This document shows positions 34,758-44,061 of a stretch of 64,000 bases of DNA, in pieces (the first letter of the stretch is position 1; every line of letters begins with the position of its first letter). The stretch comes from JAJZSS01 sp964463505. GTDB lineage: Bacteria; Chloroflexota; Anaerolineae; Anaerolineales; UBA4823. The stretch is from the NCBI GenBank assembly GCA_964463505.1, contig CAYXDC010000003.1, positions 36,033 through 100,032 on the forward strand. The letters run 5' to 3'. A model generated the notes under the pieces. That model ran no database searches, was not told the origin of the DNA, and worked only from the letters and a program-made list of their open reading frames with translations. Made by a program: the position numbers and the translations under genes.

Positions 34758-35525
34758 TCAGTTGCCCAGGCGATGCATGATACGCTCAACCAGGATGGTT
34801 GCTGTGGCTGTGCGGTATTCGGCCGACGCCCACTCATCCGAAGCCATACTGTAAGCGAATTGCACTGCCTCGGCTGCGCCACCAGGCTCCGGGCCATCCA
34901 TAGCCAGACGTGGGAGCTTTCCGAAGCCTATGAGTGTGATCCGTGTGCGCCCTGAAGGCCAGCTTGCCACGGCTACACCAACAATCGGCCAATCTGCAGG
35001 AGTGCGTGCTACCATTTCCAGGTCCAGGCTTACATGGCTTGGGATGGTAACCTGCGTAATTAAGCGTTTTGCCAATTTTGTCTGGCGCAGAGGTAAGAGC
35101 TCGCCTAATGCAATGCCTTCACCTGCCTGATCGGATGCAGAGACAATGGTCAGTTGCGCATCCAGGGCCAACATGGCTGCAGCAAAAGGTGACCGCCCAT
35201 CGCAGGCAACCAGCGTGCCTGCCACAGTGCCGGCCTGGCGCAGGTTATAGCTTGTTTCGCGTTGGATTGCGGTGCGTAAGGCTGAGGGTAGCTCCACTAA
35301 TTCGCCCATTGCCTGTAGAGTCAGGGTCGCTCCAAGGACTATCTGGTTCCCTCGTTGCTCAACATGGTTCAGGTTCAGAGCCTGTAAGTCGACCACTCCC
35401 ACCGGCTCAGGTCCCAGGCTGTGTAGTGCGGTTCCTCCCCCGGCAGGCGCCATCCGCTTATCGCTGCGGGAGAGTAAATTTAATGCCTCGTCAAGAGTTT
35501 GAGGGCGATAATATGCAGTAATCAT
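34758..35525 (-). CDS. Molybdenum hydroxylase FAD-binding subunit (CoxM/XdhB-like)
   Basis: A 255-residue FAD-binding domain protein. The N-terminal FAD motif is APAGGGTALHSLG near residues 26-38, and the second is NLRQAGTVAGTLVACDGRSP near 93-112. It lacks part of the C-terminal CO-dehydrogenase-flavoprotein domain, being about 30 residues shorter than usual. Together with the Fe-S/molybdopterin protein at 28780-31818 it would form a full hydroxylase. An M16 peptidase gene separates them. It lies 30 bases after the thioesterase gene, so the operon may begin with the thioesterase at 36029. Confidence 0.88.
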   Translation of the reverse strand: MITAYYRPQTLDEALNLLSRSDKRMAPAGGGTALHSLGPEPVGVVDLQALNLNHVEQRGNQIVLGATLTLQAMGELVELPSALRTAIQRETSYNLRQAGTVAGTLVACDGRSPFAAAMLALDAQLTIVSASDQAGEGIALGELLPLRQTKLAKRLITQVTIPSHVSLDLEMVARTPADWPIVGVAVASWPSGRTRITLIGFGKLPRLAMDGPEPGGAAEAVQFAYSMASDEWASAEYRTATATILVERIMHRLGN

Positions 35526-35555
35526 TGGAGATTAGCCTCCGTTTAAACGTAAGGG

Positions 35556-36029
35556 TTACTCGGGATAGACCTTCCAACCCGTTGATTCCAGATCTGCGGA
35601 TTGGGTATATGTATCTGGGATATCTACCAAGACCAGCTCAGCCTCGGCCAATAACTCGCCCTCTGGCCCATAAATTTCACCGCGTGCTTGAGCGGTGCGG
35701 CGCTTGCTGATGCCAGCTTTTCCGACCAACTTGAGCTGTTGACCGGTAGGCACGTTTTTCCGATAATGGATATGCATATTGGCGGTGAACATAAAACGCC
35801 CCTGCCGGTTGGGATCGTTAAACATTTGACTGCGTGAGCCGGCTTCATCGAGCATTGCCGCAATAATGCCACCATGCACTACACCTGGATAACTTTGATA
35901 CTCGTCTGAGAGCACCACATTCGAGATGATCTCTCCAGGCGCCGTTTGGTAAAATCGCAACTTCAAACCAAGTGGATTGGCAAGCCCGCAAACAAAGCAG
36001 TGTTGAGAATTAGGTTGGGGAGTGGGCAA
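35556..36029 (-). CDS. PaaI-type hotdog-fold thioesterase
   Basis: A 157-residue hotdog-fold protein. The catalytic region GVVHGGIIAAMLDEAGSR lies near residues 50-67, and a distinctive N-terminal CFVCGLANPLGLKLRFY opens the protein, as in PaaI-like acyl-CoA thioesterases of this size (hotdog members with an N-terminal C-x2-C). It probably hydrolyses a short-chain or aromatic acyl-CoA. It is the first gene of the minus-strand operon, divergent from the glmS unit, with a shared upstream region of about 200 bases. Confidence 0.88.
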   Translation of the reverse strand: MPTPQPNSQHCFVCGLANPLGLKLRFYQTAPGEIISNVVLSDEYQSYPGVVHGGIIAAMLDEAGSRSQMFNDPNRQGRFMFTANMHIHYRKNVPTGQQLKLVGKAGISKRRTAQARGEIYGPEGELLAEAELVLVDIPDTYTQSADLESTGWKVYPE

Positions 36030-36234
36030 GATGGTGCTCCTCCTGTTGTCGGGTATGATAGGTAGATCGCTTCAGACAAGAAAGCAGATAATTTAACAAT
36101 GATCCGGAAAATTAATGGTGCTGACTTATTATACTATCCGGTTTGTTGATTTGCCCGGAGTTGTAAGACAAGCTGCTTTGCATCGATGGCGGATTGCGCC
36201 TGGATGGCATATAGATAAATCAACCGGAGTACGG

Positions 36235-36240
36235 TATAAT
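36235..36240 (+). promoter_or_regulatory. Putative -10 element for the glmS transcript
   Basis: A perfect TATAAT about 50 bases before the ribozyme core and 408 bases before the glmS start. No convincing -35 box lies 17 bases upstream. Transcription from here would begin near 36247 and include the complete ribozyme. Confidence 0.5.
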
Positions 36241-36284
36241 GCCCCCACTTTCATTGTGAGGAGGTGCTTGGTTAAAAATTATCG

Positions 36285-36480
36285 AGGGAAGTCAGCGCAT
36301 GGCCCCAGAATTTTTCTGGGGTGACGAGGATGAGGGTTCCCACCTGCGAAGGTGGGTTAACCGGGTGCAGAAAGCGGCGCATTCGCCGGCTGGATGCCCT
36401 GCAGGCTGCCAGTCTGCAAGTCGGGAAAATCGAAGGATCAGCGGAAGCCCTCCGGGTGTGCTACCACCCGATTTCTCTCC
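36285..36480 (+). ncRNA. glmS ribozyme (glucosamine-6-phosphate-activated self-cleaving riboswitch)
   Basis: The stretch from 36030 to 36642 has no gene and holds this element. The conserved core is recognisable: the cleavage neighbourhood A/GCGC at 36294-36298, a P2-type hairpin (CCCCAGA with its partner), the strongly conserved GACGAGGATGAGGGTT at 36323-36338, and GGATGCCC near 36392. It then has an AAGTCGGG/CCCGATTTCTC pairing near 36419 and 36468. The order matches the Bacillus subtilis glmS element, with longer stem extensions. It lies about 160 bases before GlmS on the same strand, where bound glucosamine-6-phosphate should cause self-cleavage and reduce synthesis. The exact boundaries are approximate. 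Confidence 0.85.
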
Positions 36481-36642
36481 CTCCTACAAGAAATACAGAT
36501 AAATGCTAACCAGGTAACTGGATAGATAAAACCCTGTGTGAGTAGCTCATGGAATGGCGCTTGCCTGCTGGTTGGGTTCTAATCCCGACCTGTTTAGACT
36601 GGCGCGAAAAATCAGACATCACTGATGGAGGGATTTTCGATA

Positions 36643-38484
36643 ATGTGTGGAATAGTTGGATATATAGGGCCGCAGGATGCTACACCCATCATCCTGAATG
36701 GTCTAAAACGCCTGGAGTACCGCGGTTACGATTCGGCCGGTCTGGCCGTGCTGGAAAATTCGCACATCGAAGTGCGGCGTGATGCAGGTAAGCTGGCGCG
36801 CCTGGCTTCTTTAGTTCATGATCTGCCAGTGCATGGGCATATCGGCATTGGTCATACGCGCTGGGCAACTCACGGCGAACCAAATGCACGCAATGCGCAC
36901 CCGCACATGGGCATGACTGGTGATGTTGTCGTTGTCCACAATGGGATTGTGGAGAATTATCTGGCCTTGCGCGATGATTTACTGGCGGAAGGGATAATTT
37001 TTAAGTCTGAGACGGACAGCGAGGTGATTGTTCATCTGGTAGAGCGTTACCTGGGGGCTGGTAATAATCTGACCGAAGCAGCCCGCCTGGCGCTCAGCCA
37101 CTTGAAAGGCGCGCATGGAATTGTCTTGCTCTCATCACGCGAGCCGGATAAGATCGTCGCTGCCCGGATAGGCAATGCTGGGGGAGTGGTAGTTGGTGTA
37201 GGTGAGGGTGAGATGTTTGTGGCCTCGGACCTGCCAGCTATCTTGGACCATACCCGTCGAGTTGTTTTTATCGAATCGCAACAAATGGTGACAATTACCC
37301 GCCAGGGTTTGACCCTTCAATCCTTATCCGGTGAAATATTGCCCTATGAAGTCAATACAGTCGCCTGGGATCCTGTGGCTGCAGAAAAAGGCACCTACCG
37401 GCACTTCATGGAAAAAGAGATCCACGAACAGGTGCGCTCGCTTACGGATACCATCGGTGGGCGGGTAGATTTTGACGAAGGACGGATCCTTTTACCGGAG
37501 TTAAACCTTACCTCTGACGCCGCGCGCAGCATAAAAAAGATCGTCATCACGGCCTGCGGAACAGCAGCTCACGCTGGGATGGTGGGTAAGGTATTGATTG
37601 AACATATCGCGCGCTTGCCAGCAGAGGTGGACATCGCCTCCGAGTTCCGCTACCGTGATCCGATTGTCGATGGCGATACAGTCGTTTTGGCGATCAGCCA
37701 GTCTGGTGAAACTGCAGACACCCTGGCCGCGATGGAAGAAGCGCGTTCCAAGGGCGCACGCCTGTGGTCGATCGTCAACGCCATTGGCTCACAGGCCATG
37801 CGTATAGCCGATGGATATATATCCATGCTCAGTGGACCAGAAATTGGTGTGGCCTCCACTAAGGCATATACCGCTCCATTGGTGGACCTGTATATGTTGG
37901 CTATCTTGCTGGGGGATTTGCGGGGGGTATTGGATGAGCGCACGCGCCGCCAGCTCATAGCTGATTTGCGACTGATCCCTGACCTGGCTGGGCGCTGCCT
38001 GGATCGTGAAGCTGAAGTGGAAAAAGTAGCCCGCACATTACTAAATATTAACCACTGCCTGTATCTGGGGCGCGGAATAAATATGCCCACAGCGTATGAA
38101 GGGGCTTTAAAACTCAAAGAGCTGTCGTACATTCATGCTGAAGGCTACCCGGCTGGCGAAATGAAACATGGCCCAATTGCCCTGATCGACCGCAATATGC
38201 CAGTGCTGGTCATCGCTCCTCGTGATCCGTGGTATGAAAAAATGTTCAGTCAGGTGGAGCAAACCAAGGCACGCGGCGGGATGGTGATCGCTGTAGCTAC
38301 CGACGGAGATGAATTGATCGCCTCCAAGGCAGACCATATCCTATGGGTGCCTGAGACACCCTGGATGCTCAGTCCCATCACAACCGTGATTCCTCTGCAG
38401 ATGCTGGCGTACCACATCGCCGCCTTGCGTGGATTAGATGTGGATCAGCCGCGCAATTTGGCCAAGAGTGTTACGGTGGAATAA
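36643..38484 (+). CDS. glmS: Glutamine-fructose-6-phosphate aminotransferase (isomerizing)
   Basis: Makes glucosamine-6-phosphate from fructose-6-phosphate and glutamine, the first step of amino-sugar and peptidoglycan synthesis. Start at 36643 is required because the protein must begin Met-Cys: MCGIVGYIG, with Cys2 the glutaminase nucleophile. A GGAGGG ribosome site precedes it. Other signatures are HTRWATHGEPNARNAHPH in the Ntn domain and two SIS domains in the C-terminal half, with VLAISQSGETADTLAAM and GPEIGVASTKAYTAPLV, and the C-terminal end PRNLAKSVTVE. The protein is 613 residues, the normal length. Expression should be under control of the upstream ribozyme. Confidence 0.97.
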   Translation: MCGIVGYIGPQDATPIILNGLKRLEYRGYDSAGLAVLENSHIEVRRDAGKLARLASLVHDLPVHGHIGIGHTRWATHGEPNARNAHPHMGMTGDVVVVHNGIVENYLALRDDLLAEGIIFKSETDSEVIVHLVERYLGAGNNLTEAARLALSHLKGAHGIVLLSSREPDKIVAARIGNAGGVVVGVGEGEMFVASDLPAILDHTRRVVFIESQQMVTITRQGLTLQSLSGEILPYEVNTVAWDPVAAEKGTYRHFMEKEIHEQVRSLTDTIGGRVDFDEGRILLPELNLTSDAARSIKKIVITACGTAAHAGMVGKVLIEHIARLPAEVDIASEFRYRDPIVDGDTVVLAISQSGETADTLAAMEEARSKGARLWSIVNAIGSQAMRIADGYISMLSGPEIGVASTKAYTAPLVDLYMLAILLGDLRGVLDERTRRQLIADLRLIPDLAGRCLDREAEVEKVARTLLNINHCLYLGRGINMPTAYEGALKLKELSYIHAEGYPAGEMKHGPIALIDRNMPVLVIAPRDPWYEKMFSQVEQTKARGGMVIAVATDGDELIASKADHILWVPETPWMLSPITTVIPLQMLAYHIAALRGLDVDQPRNLAKSVTVE

Positions 38485-38512
38485 ATGACTAACGGTCGCA
38501 ACAGGTCTTTAC

Positions 38513-39193
38513 TTAGGGTTCTTTGAGGACCAGACCATAACCTTTGCCAGGGATATTTACGATATATTTTGGTTTGGCCGGGTCAAGTTCGATCTTGCCG
38601 CGCAGACGGCGAATTAATTGACGTAAATCCTCTGGGGTGCCGCCTTTGGCGCCCCAGACCTGCTCAAAGATACCTTCGACGCTCATAATCTTGCCCACAT
38701 TCATCATCAGGTATTCAAGTAAACGATATTCTTGCTCGGAGAGAGCAACCGGTTCGCTATTGGCAATGCGCACAGTGCGATTATTGGGGTCCAGAATTAA
38801 ATTTCCAACTTGATGTACAGCTGGTGTGATAGAGTGTTTTGAACGCCGCAGAACCGCGTGAGCCCGCGCCACCAGTTGGCGAGGGCTGAAGGGTTTGGAT
38901 ATATAATCATCAGCTCCTAATTCTAAACCATGCACTACATCTTCATCTTCGCCGCGCACGGTTAACATAATAATGGGGGTATTGGATGTCCGCCGGAGTT
39001 CTTTACACACCGAAAACCCATCCAGCCCGGGAAGGTTGACATCCAACACGATCAGATCGGGGCGCTGTTGCGCATATAAGCTGAGCGCAGATCGACCGTC
39101 AAATGCCAGGATGGTCTCGAAACCCTCGCGCCGGAAGGTGTAGGATAATATATCTGCCAGAACTCGGTCGTCGTCCACAATTAGGATTCGCAT
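38513..39193 (-). CDS. OmpR/PhoB-family response regulator
   Basis: A 226-residue two-domain regulator. The receiver domain (residues 1-120) shows the acidic pair in ILIVDDDRVLADIL, the phospho-acceptor Asp in LIVLDVNLPGLDGF near residue 52, and the Lys in DDYISKPFSPRQL near 102. A winged-helix DNA-binding domain follows (about 130-222) with EYRLLEYLMMN and RLRGKIELDPAKPKYIVNI. Its start overlaps the end of the sensor kinase gene by 13 bases, so the two are a matched pair. Confidence 0.95.
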   Translation of the reverse strand: MRILIVDDDRVLADILSYTFRREGFETILAFDGRSALSLYAQQRPDLIVLDVNLPGLDGFSVCKELRRTSNTPIIMLTVRGEDEDVVHGLELGADDYISKPFSPRQLVARAHAVLRRSKHSITPAVHQVGNLILDPNNRTVRIANSEPVALSEQEYRLLEYLMMNVGKIMSVEGIFEQVWGAKGGTPEDLRQLIRRLRGKIELDPAKPKYIVNIPGKGYGLVLKEP

Positions 39194-41280
39194 TCGTTCT
39201 CCACACTCTTCAAGGTAAACCAGAAACTAGATCCACCACCGGCCCGATCCTCGACCCCGGTTTGGCCTGTCTGAGCTTCGACGATGGCCTTAACCACGGA
39301 TAGACCCAGGCCAGTCCCTGACTTGGAATTAATGGTTTGTGCTCCATAACCTCTGAAACGGCGGAACAAATCACCACGTTGTTCAGCAGAGATACCAGGA
39401 CCCTGGTCAGTAACCGCAACTCGCACATATCCGTTTTTCTCCCAGGCGCGCAGGTTGATGTTGCTATCCGTCGGGCTGAACTTACTGGCATTTGAGAGCA
39501 GATTTACCAGCACCTGAACTGTGCGACGTGCGTCGGCGTTAACGAGAGGCAGCGTGTCGGGTAGATCGATCTGTAAGCGCTGACCATATTTCACGAGTAA
39601 GGGGTTCATCGTATTGCTTGCATCTGCAATGATCTTGTGCAAGCTGGTGGGGTGGGGAGAGACCCGGAAATGACCCGCCTCGATACTGGCGCTTTCGATC
39701 AGATTATCAATCAGGGTTTGCAATCGCAGGATACTCAGGTGTAGAGAAACCAGGAGCTGCTCCAGATCGGCAGGCTGTATGTCAGGCATCTGATCCAGGA
39801 GGAGCTCGCTCGAAGCTGCCAGGGCGGCCAGGGGGGTGCGAAATTCGTGCGTCACATTGGCCATGAAGTATCCCAGGCGTCGGTGGATAATCTCTTCATC
39901 GCTGACATCCCGGAAGACAACTGCTATCTCGGCGGAATCGCTGTTCGAAGGTGTAAGTGAAGCCCCTGTGATCGAGAGTGTTGCCCAGCGCCCATCGGCT
40001 AATTCGACCAGCACTTTACTCTCTTTGCCTGAGGTAGGGAGAATCTGGCTGAAATAAGTGTTCGGGTCTTCGAGTTTGAAGATTTCATCTACCGGTCTGT
40101 TAAATACTTGCTCACGACTCCAGCCAGTAATCTTTTCTGCGCCACGGCTAAAGAATGTGATGCGTCCATCTTTATCCAGGGTGAGAATCCCCTCAACAAT
40201 CGAGTCAAGCAGGTGTTGAGTCCACGAGCGTTGTTGGCGCAATTCCGACATGCTGTGCGAGAGTTTCTCTCGCGCTTCTTCTAGAGCTTTAGCAACCAGG
40301 GAGACCTCGGTCAAATCGTTGTCCACTGTTACAGGCGTATCGAGATCACCACTGCTGAAGTTGACAGCCGTCTGGGTTAACTGTTGGAGCGGTTGGCTGA
40401 TGCTGCGCGAGAGCAATATTCCCATAAGTGAGCCCAAGACGATAACGATCAGAATTGTGCCTGTAAAATTCAAGCGCATTTGTTGTTGCGTGGCAAAAAT
40501 ATCCGCTACGGATAGAGCTACTTCATAATCCAGATCGGCGTTCCCGTCCAGAGATTGTCGTACCGCATAGTATGGTTGTCCGAGCAGCTCGAAAGTTCTC
40601 CGGTTTGTTCCCTGGTTTTCCTGCTCAGGGATCTGATCAATGAAAATCTCCCTGCCACTCAAGCCGTGAGCATCCAGACTGGTGACGATCGGTTGGTTTT
40701 GATAAAGGATCGAATATTCCAGCCCGGATTGGAAATGGATTGTATTCGCCAGAGCATCATTTGCTGGAATGCCGGCTACTGACCAGCCCAGAAAACTTTC
40801 GTGCTCGCCAATCATGTGTGACCCGACCACCCAAACCTGTGGGGTTGGCGAATCCGGGATTACAAAAAACCCCTTTTCTTTAACATTGCTGCACAACTCT
40901 GTTACAGGCAGGTTCAGGGTAGAAACTAACACCTGATGGTTAAGATCGCATAACACCACAAGTTTGATTTCAGTGCCCTGAATCAGATCTTCTAGCTTTT
41001 CCAAACAGCCAGCTTTATCGTTGTTCAGTACCTGCTCTTGCAGACAGGATTGGTGGGAAATCAACTTGGCAAAGGCCAGGAGCTCGTTTTGGCGGACAGA
41101 ATAAAGAACTTCCATATTGAGCGCGGCTTGCTCCACGCGCGACCAGGCCTGGCGATCCAACTGATTACCTAAGATTAAATGTCCGGGTAATCCGGCGATG
41201 ATTGCAGTGATTACAACCACCAGCACGAAGCGACCGATCAATTGAGAAGTCAGGCTATGCAGGATAATATAAGATCTCAT
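39181..41280 (-). CDS. Membrane sensor histidine kinase with HAMP and PAS domains
   Basis: A 699-residue kinase. A first membrane helix at about residues 16-37 is followed by an extracytoplasmic sensor region of ~230 residues and a second helix near 272-293. Next come HAMP (about 295-345), a coiled linker, a PAS domain (about 350-470) and the HisKA phosphorylation site (ANVTHEFRTPLAALAASSEL near residue 485). The HATPase domain has NLLSNASKF, DQGPGISAEQRGDLF and GTGLGLSVVKA. The stimulus is unknown; the sensor domain has cysteines in FCSN-like positions (LCDLN, LEKLE). It is partnered with the response regulator immediately downstream. Confidence 0.95.
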   Translation of the reverse strand: MRSYIILHSLTSQLIGRFVLVVVITAIIAGLPGHLILGNQLDRQAWSRVEQAALNMEVLYSVRQNELLAFAKLISHQSCLQEQVLNNDKAGCLEKLEDLIQGTEIKLVVLCDLNHQVLVSTLNLPVTELCSNVKEKGFFVIPDSPTPQVWVVGSHMIGEHESFLGWSVAGIPANDALANTIHFQSGLEYSILYQNQPIVTSLDAHGLSGREIFIDQIPEQENQGTNRRTFELLGQPYYAVRQSLDGNADLDYEVALSVADIFATQQQMRLNFTGTILIVIVLGSLMGILLSRSISQPLQQLTQTAVNFSSGDLDTPVTVDNDLTEVSLVAKALEEAREKLSHSMSELRQQRSWTQHLLDSIVEGILTLDKDGRITFFSRGAEKITGWSREQVFNRPVDEIFKLEDPNTYFSQILPTSGKESKVLVELADGRWATLSITGASLTPSNSDSAEIAVVFRDVSDEEIIHRRLGYFMANVTHEFRTPLAALAASSELLLDQMPDIQPADLEQLLVSLHLSILRLQTLIDNLIESASIEAGHFRVSPHPTSLHKIIADASNTMNPLLVKYGQRLQIDLPDTLPLVNADARRTVQVLVNLLSNASKFSPTDSNINLRAWEKNGYVRVAVTDQGPGISAEQRGDLFRRFRGYGAQTINSKSGTGLGLSVVKAIVEAQTGQTGVEDRAGGGSSFWFTLKSVENECES

Positions 41281-41478
41281 GCGCTGATTTAGAATTACCC
41301 CAAATTTATTTTTTCTCTACCGGAGACACCAAATCTCAAGAGAGATGTTAACAGTGAGTGATTATAAATACTATACTGGAATACCCATCAAAATACAATC
41401 CTTCATCTCCCCGCGACCTTAGCCAGATCACGTCGGCAATATCTGTGTGCTTTTCCTGGGGAAATCCCTGGGCGTTCT

Positions 41479-43173
41479 TTACGTAAAATACTTATTCTCT
41501 GTTTGCACCGATAGAGGACCATCCAGAGAAACTCCCGTTACGTTGGCTCCAGATTGCACGGTTCCCACCTGTATGTTGTTGAAGATAGTCATTGGCTGGA
41601 CAGGCTCAGAGCTGGCAGGTTCGCTTGAATAGTACAGCCGCCGCCCGCGGATATAAAAGCGCTCCACCTGAGGGTCGAAGCTGTGCCCGGGTATGTATTT
41701 GTCCACCAGTTCAGCCATACTGTGTAACAATTGTGGGGTGGGCAGCAGCAACATGCCCTCCTCAAGCCTGTCTGCATCAATTGTCACAGGGTGTTCATTC
41801 TGACAGACGCTTTGGAATGGCGGCATTATCGACCAGGGTTGATTGCGATGGCGCGGGCATTTCAGGGCAAAATTGTTTTCCCGTTTGATTACCTGGAACG
41901 CTGTTCCCCCACACACCTCACAGGCAAAGTACCCCTCCTCATTGCACTCCTCTTTGGGGCAGGTCAGGTACAGGTAAGCACGCATCAAGCGTTGCATACG
42001 ATTGGCAAGCGCCATTGGAGAGATGCCGGTGGTCTGATAGCCAAGCCCCGGCTGTACTTTTAACTCCAATGACTGGGCTGTCAGGCGTAGGAAACTGTCC
42101 TTTTGCGCGGCTGTATAGCGTGCCAGCTCGGGTACATTGCGAAAGCCACGCGTTTGGATGAAAAGGGTAGGCCTGGTGTGCAGGCTTTGTACCTTGGCTA
42201 TAATCTCGCCCAGGCTAAGCAGAGCCCAGTTGCGGAATTGGGTGGCGCTCAACTTACCAGCCAGGCTCAACACGCCCCGATCAAAGCGGATAGTCAGCGA
42301 AGTCTCACGCTGTTGGTCTATCTCCACACGGTACCGGGCGTCACGTACTTCGGGGTAGCTTGCTTCCAGTTCACGGTAGCCTTTGACGTAAGGGTTGTCA
42401 TCCGCGATCGTCATCCAGCGAAAGCGGCTGCTATCTGGGTCGGGGTCATGCAGGCGGCTTGAGCGTAGAGTTTCTTCTAGCAGGAAGGGCAGAGAATTCT
42501 TTAGCTCGGTAGTGAAGACCAGGCTGACCAGGTTGATACCTGCCCCGCATTCGATAGCCATCTCCAGGGCTAGTAGAATACTGTGATCGCGCCCGTGGAT
42601 CACGCAGTAGCCGGCTTGTAGGTTAATCCAGAAGAAACCGTACAGGGTTTCGTAGACGGAAGTGGGGTTCTGATCTGTGTCAATATAATCGATGCGCCTG
42701 AGAAAGCGATAGCTGCCTTCCAAAAGCTCAGGCTGGTTAGGAAACTCCAGCAAGGTGTCCAGCACCAGTTGTCGTACCAATGGTAAGTCTTCACGGGTGC
42801 GGGTATTCCAGACCTCGATTTCACGCTGGATTTCGCCTTGCATCTCCACACGACTGGGACGTTTCGCATGGCGCGGATTAAACAAAAATATATATAGGGT
42901 CGGGTTTTGCCCATAGCGGTATTCTTCGTAGTACTGATCGATTTGGGTCGTGCTGATCTCCGGGCAGGCTTGAATGAGGGCGATCAATTTATCCTGTGGA
43001 AGGTAGCGGATGGTGTCTACCGGGTTGGTAGATTGGATGTTGAGCACCTGCTGGATTCGAAAGCGCAGGGTTTCTGGAAAGCCTTCCACGCCAAGAAGCG
43101 CGTTTAGTTGTTTGCGCATGGCAAAAACAGGTATCTGTTGCAGCTTATGCGTATGGTTATTTTTACGATCCAT
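41479..43173 (-). CDS. Unrecognised protein with a zinc-ribbon-like Cys cluster and a Gly/Val/Asn-rich tail
   Basis: About 564 residues, no signal peptide or membrane segment. I do not recognise the family. Residues 50-380 are a mixed domain containing WINLQAGYCVIHGRDHSIL, which has His and Asp residues of enzyme-like spacing. Near residues 405-440 there is a Cys-rich stretch (CPKEECNEEGYFACEVCGG, then CPRHRNQPW) that probably binds zinc. The last 40 residues hold NNIQVGTVQSGANVTG, a short beta-repeat-like motif reminiscent of tails on some multi-domain conflict-type proteins. The ATG at 43173 is chosen, with AAGG upstream; a TTG at 43239 adds 22 residues. It is a single gene, divergent from the CHRD gene. 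Confidence 0.75.
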   Translation of the reverse strand: MDRKNNHTHKLQQIPVFAMRKQLNALLGVEGFPETLRFRIQQVLNIQSTNPVDTIRYLPQDKLIALIQACPEISTTQIDQYYEEYRYGQNPTLYIFLFNPRHAKRPSRVEMQGEIQREIEVWNTRTREDLPLVRQLVLDTLLEFPNQPELLEGSYRFLRRIDYIDTDQNPTSVYETLYGFFWINLQAGYCVIHGRDHSILLALEMAIECGAGINLVSLVFTTELKNSLPFLLEETLRSSRLHDPDPDSSRFRWMTIADDNPYVKGYRELEASYPEVRDARYRVEIDQQRETSLTIRFDRGVLSLAGKLSATQFRNWALLSLGEIIAKVQSLHTRPTLFIQTRGFRNVPELARYTAAQKDSFLRLTAQSLELKVQPGLGYQTTGISPMALANRMQRLMRAYLYLTCPKEECNEEGYFACEVCGGTAFQVIKRENNFALKCPRHRNQPWSIMPPFQSVCQNEHPVTIDADRLEEGMLLLPTPQLLHSMAELVDKYIPGHSFDPQVERFYIRGRRLYYSSEPASSEPVQPMTIFNNIQVGTVQSGANVTGVSLDGPLSVQTENKYFT

Positions 43174-43428
43174 CACCAATACCTTGCAAGAAGGGATATC
43201 TTGGTTGTTTTCCCTTCCTGCTGTTGCATAGTATAGCAAATCCTGCCTGCAGTGGGTTGTGGATTGTCCTGTAAGAATATATAAGCGACTAACCCCTTAG
43301 AATATAATAAGACAAATAACATATAAAATCACCCTTTACAAAATTATCATAAATAGTAAAATCATATCTGTAAGGTTACGTACCGTAATGTTATTTGTGT
43401 CCGCTGGTTGTTAATAGGAGAAATAGCT

Positions 43429-43932
43429 ATGAACCGCAAATCTAGACTGGTAATTCTGACTTTAGTTGCTTTATTGTTGTTCGCCTTACCCGCGACAGCC
43501 CTGGCCAACAAACGACTCTACAAGGCTCGCCTGACAACCGCTGCTGAAGTACATGATGTCATTGATTCAAATGCTTCAGGCTCCATGGTTTTAAGTACCA
43601 ATCCGGATGGGACGATGCGCTTCATGCTTTCTGTGCGCAACCTGTCTGGATCAGCTACGGGCGCCCATATTCACGCCCCAGCCGATGAGGGGTCGAATGC
43701 CAGTGTGGTCATTACCTTGTGTGGAGCTGGTCCAAGTACTGCTGTTGTTGCCACCTGTGATACCACTGACGATGGTAGTCTGGTCGTATCGGGCGATTTC
43801 AACGGCTCTTTCCTGTCAGGAATGACTGGTGCAGCCTTCTTTGCTGCTCTTGATGATGGATTGGCTTACGTAAATGTTCACACAGCGCTTAATCCGGCTG
43901 GTGAAACGCGTGGTCAACTGATCCTGCAGTAG
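43429..43932 (+). CDS. Exported CHRD-domain protein
   Basis: A 167-residue secreted protein with an N-terminal signal peptide (SRLVILTLVALLLFALPATA, cleaved near ALA-NK). The rest is a single CHRD domain: YKARLTTAAEVHDV, SGSATGAHIHAPADEG and VNVHTALNPAGETRGQLIL, the normal start, middle and end of the domain. CHRD was first seen in chordin and is common in bacterial exported proteins; its bacterial function is not known. TAGGAGAAA before ATG fixes the start at 43429. The region before it (43174-43428) is AT-rich and contains the inverted repeat TTACG/CGTAA at 43376-43388, but nothing else is recognised. Confidence 0.92.
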   Translation: MNRKSRLVILTLVALLLFALPATALANKRLYKARLTTAAEVHDVIDSNASGSMVLSTNPDGTMRFMLSVRNLSGSATGAHIHAPADEGSNASVVITLCGAGPSTAVVATCDTTDDGSLVVSGDFNGSFLSGMTGAAFFAALDDGLAYVNVHTALNPAGETRGQLILQ

Positions 43933-44000
43933 TGCAAAACTGAACAGGCTTGGGGTCAGGGGGCAATCTGCGCCCCGATAACGATGTGTATATATAAGCG

Positions 44001-44034
44001 AACTGCGTCCAGGGTATTCATACTGGACGCAGTT
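44001..44034 (+). terminator. Perfect 12-bp stem-loop terminator, probably bidirectional
   Basis: AACTGCGTCCAG (44001-44012) pairs perfectly with CTGGACGCAGTT (44023-44034) around a 10-base loop, followed by TATTAATAA. It separates the convergent CHRD gene and phosphodiester glycosidase gene, 27 bases from the latter's stop. Confidence 0.75.
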
Positions 44035-44061
44035 TATTAATAAGCCATTTTCAATGTGGAA

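Noticed and set aside
36030..36284. Small ORFs on both strands between the thioesterase and the glmS ribozyme
   Set aside because: They have no ribosome sites or family features, and overlap the ribozyme or promoter; treated as non-coding.
41281..41478. A regulatory RNA between the histidine kinase and the zinc-finger protein
   Set aside because: No conserved structure or promoter boxes recognised in this 198-bp space.
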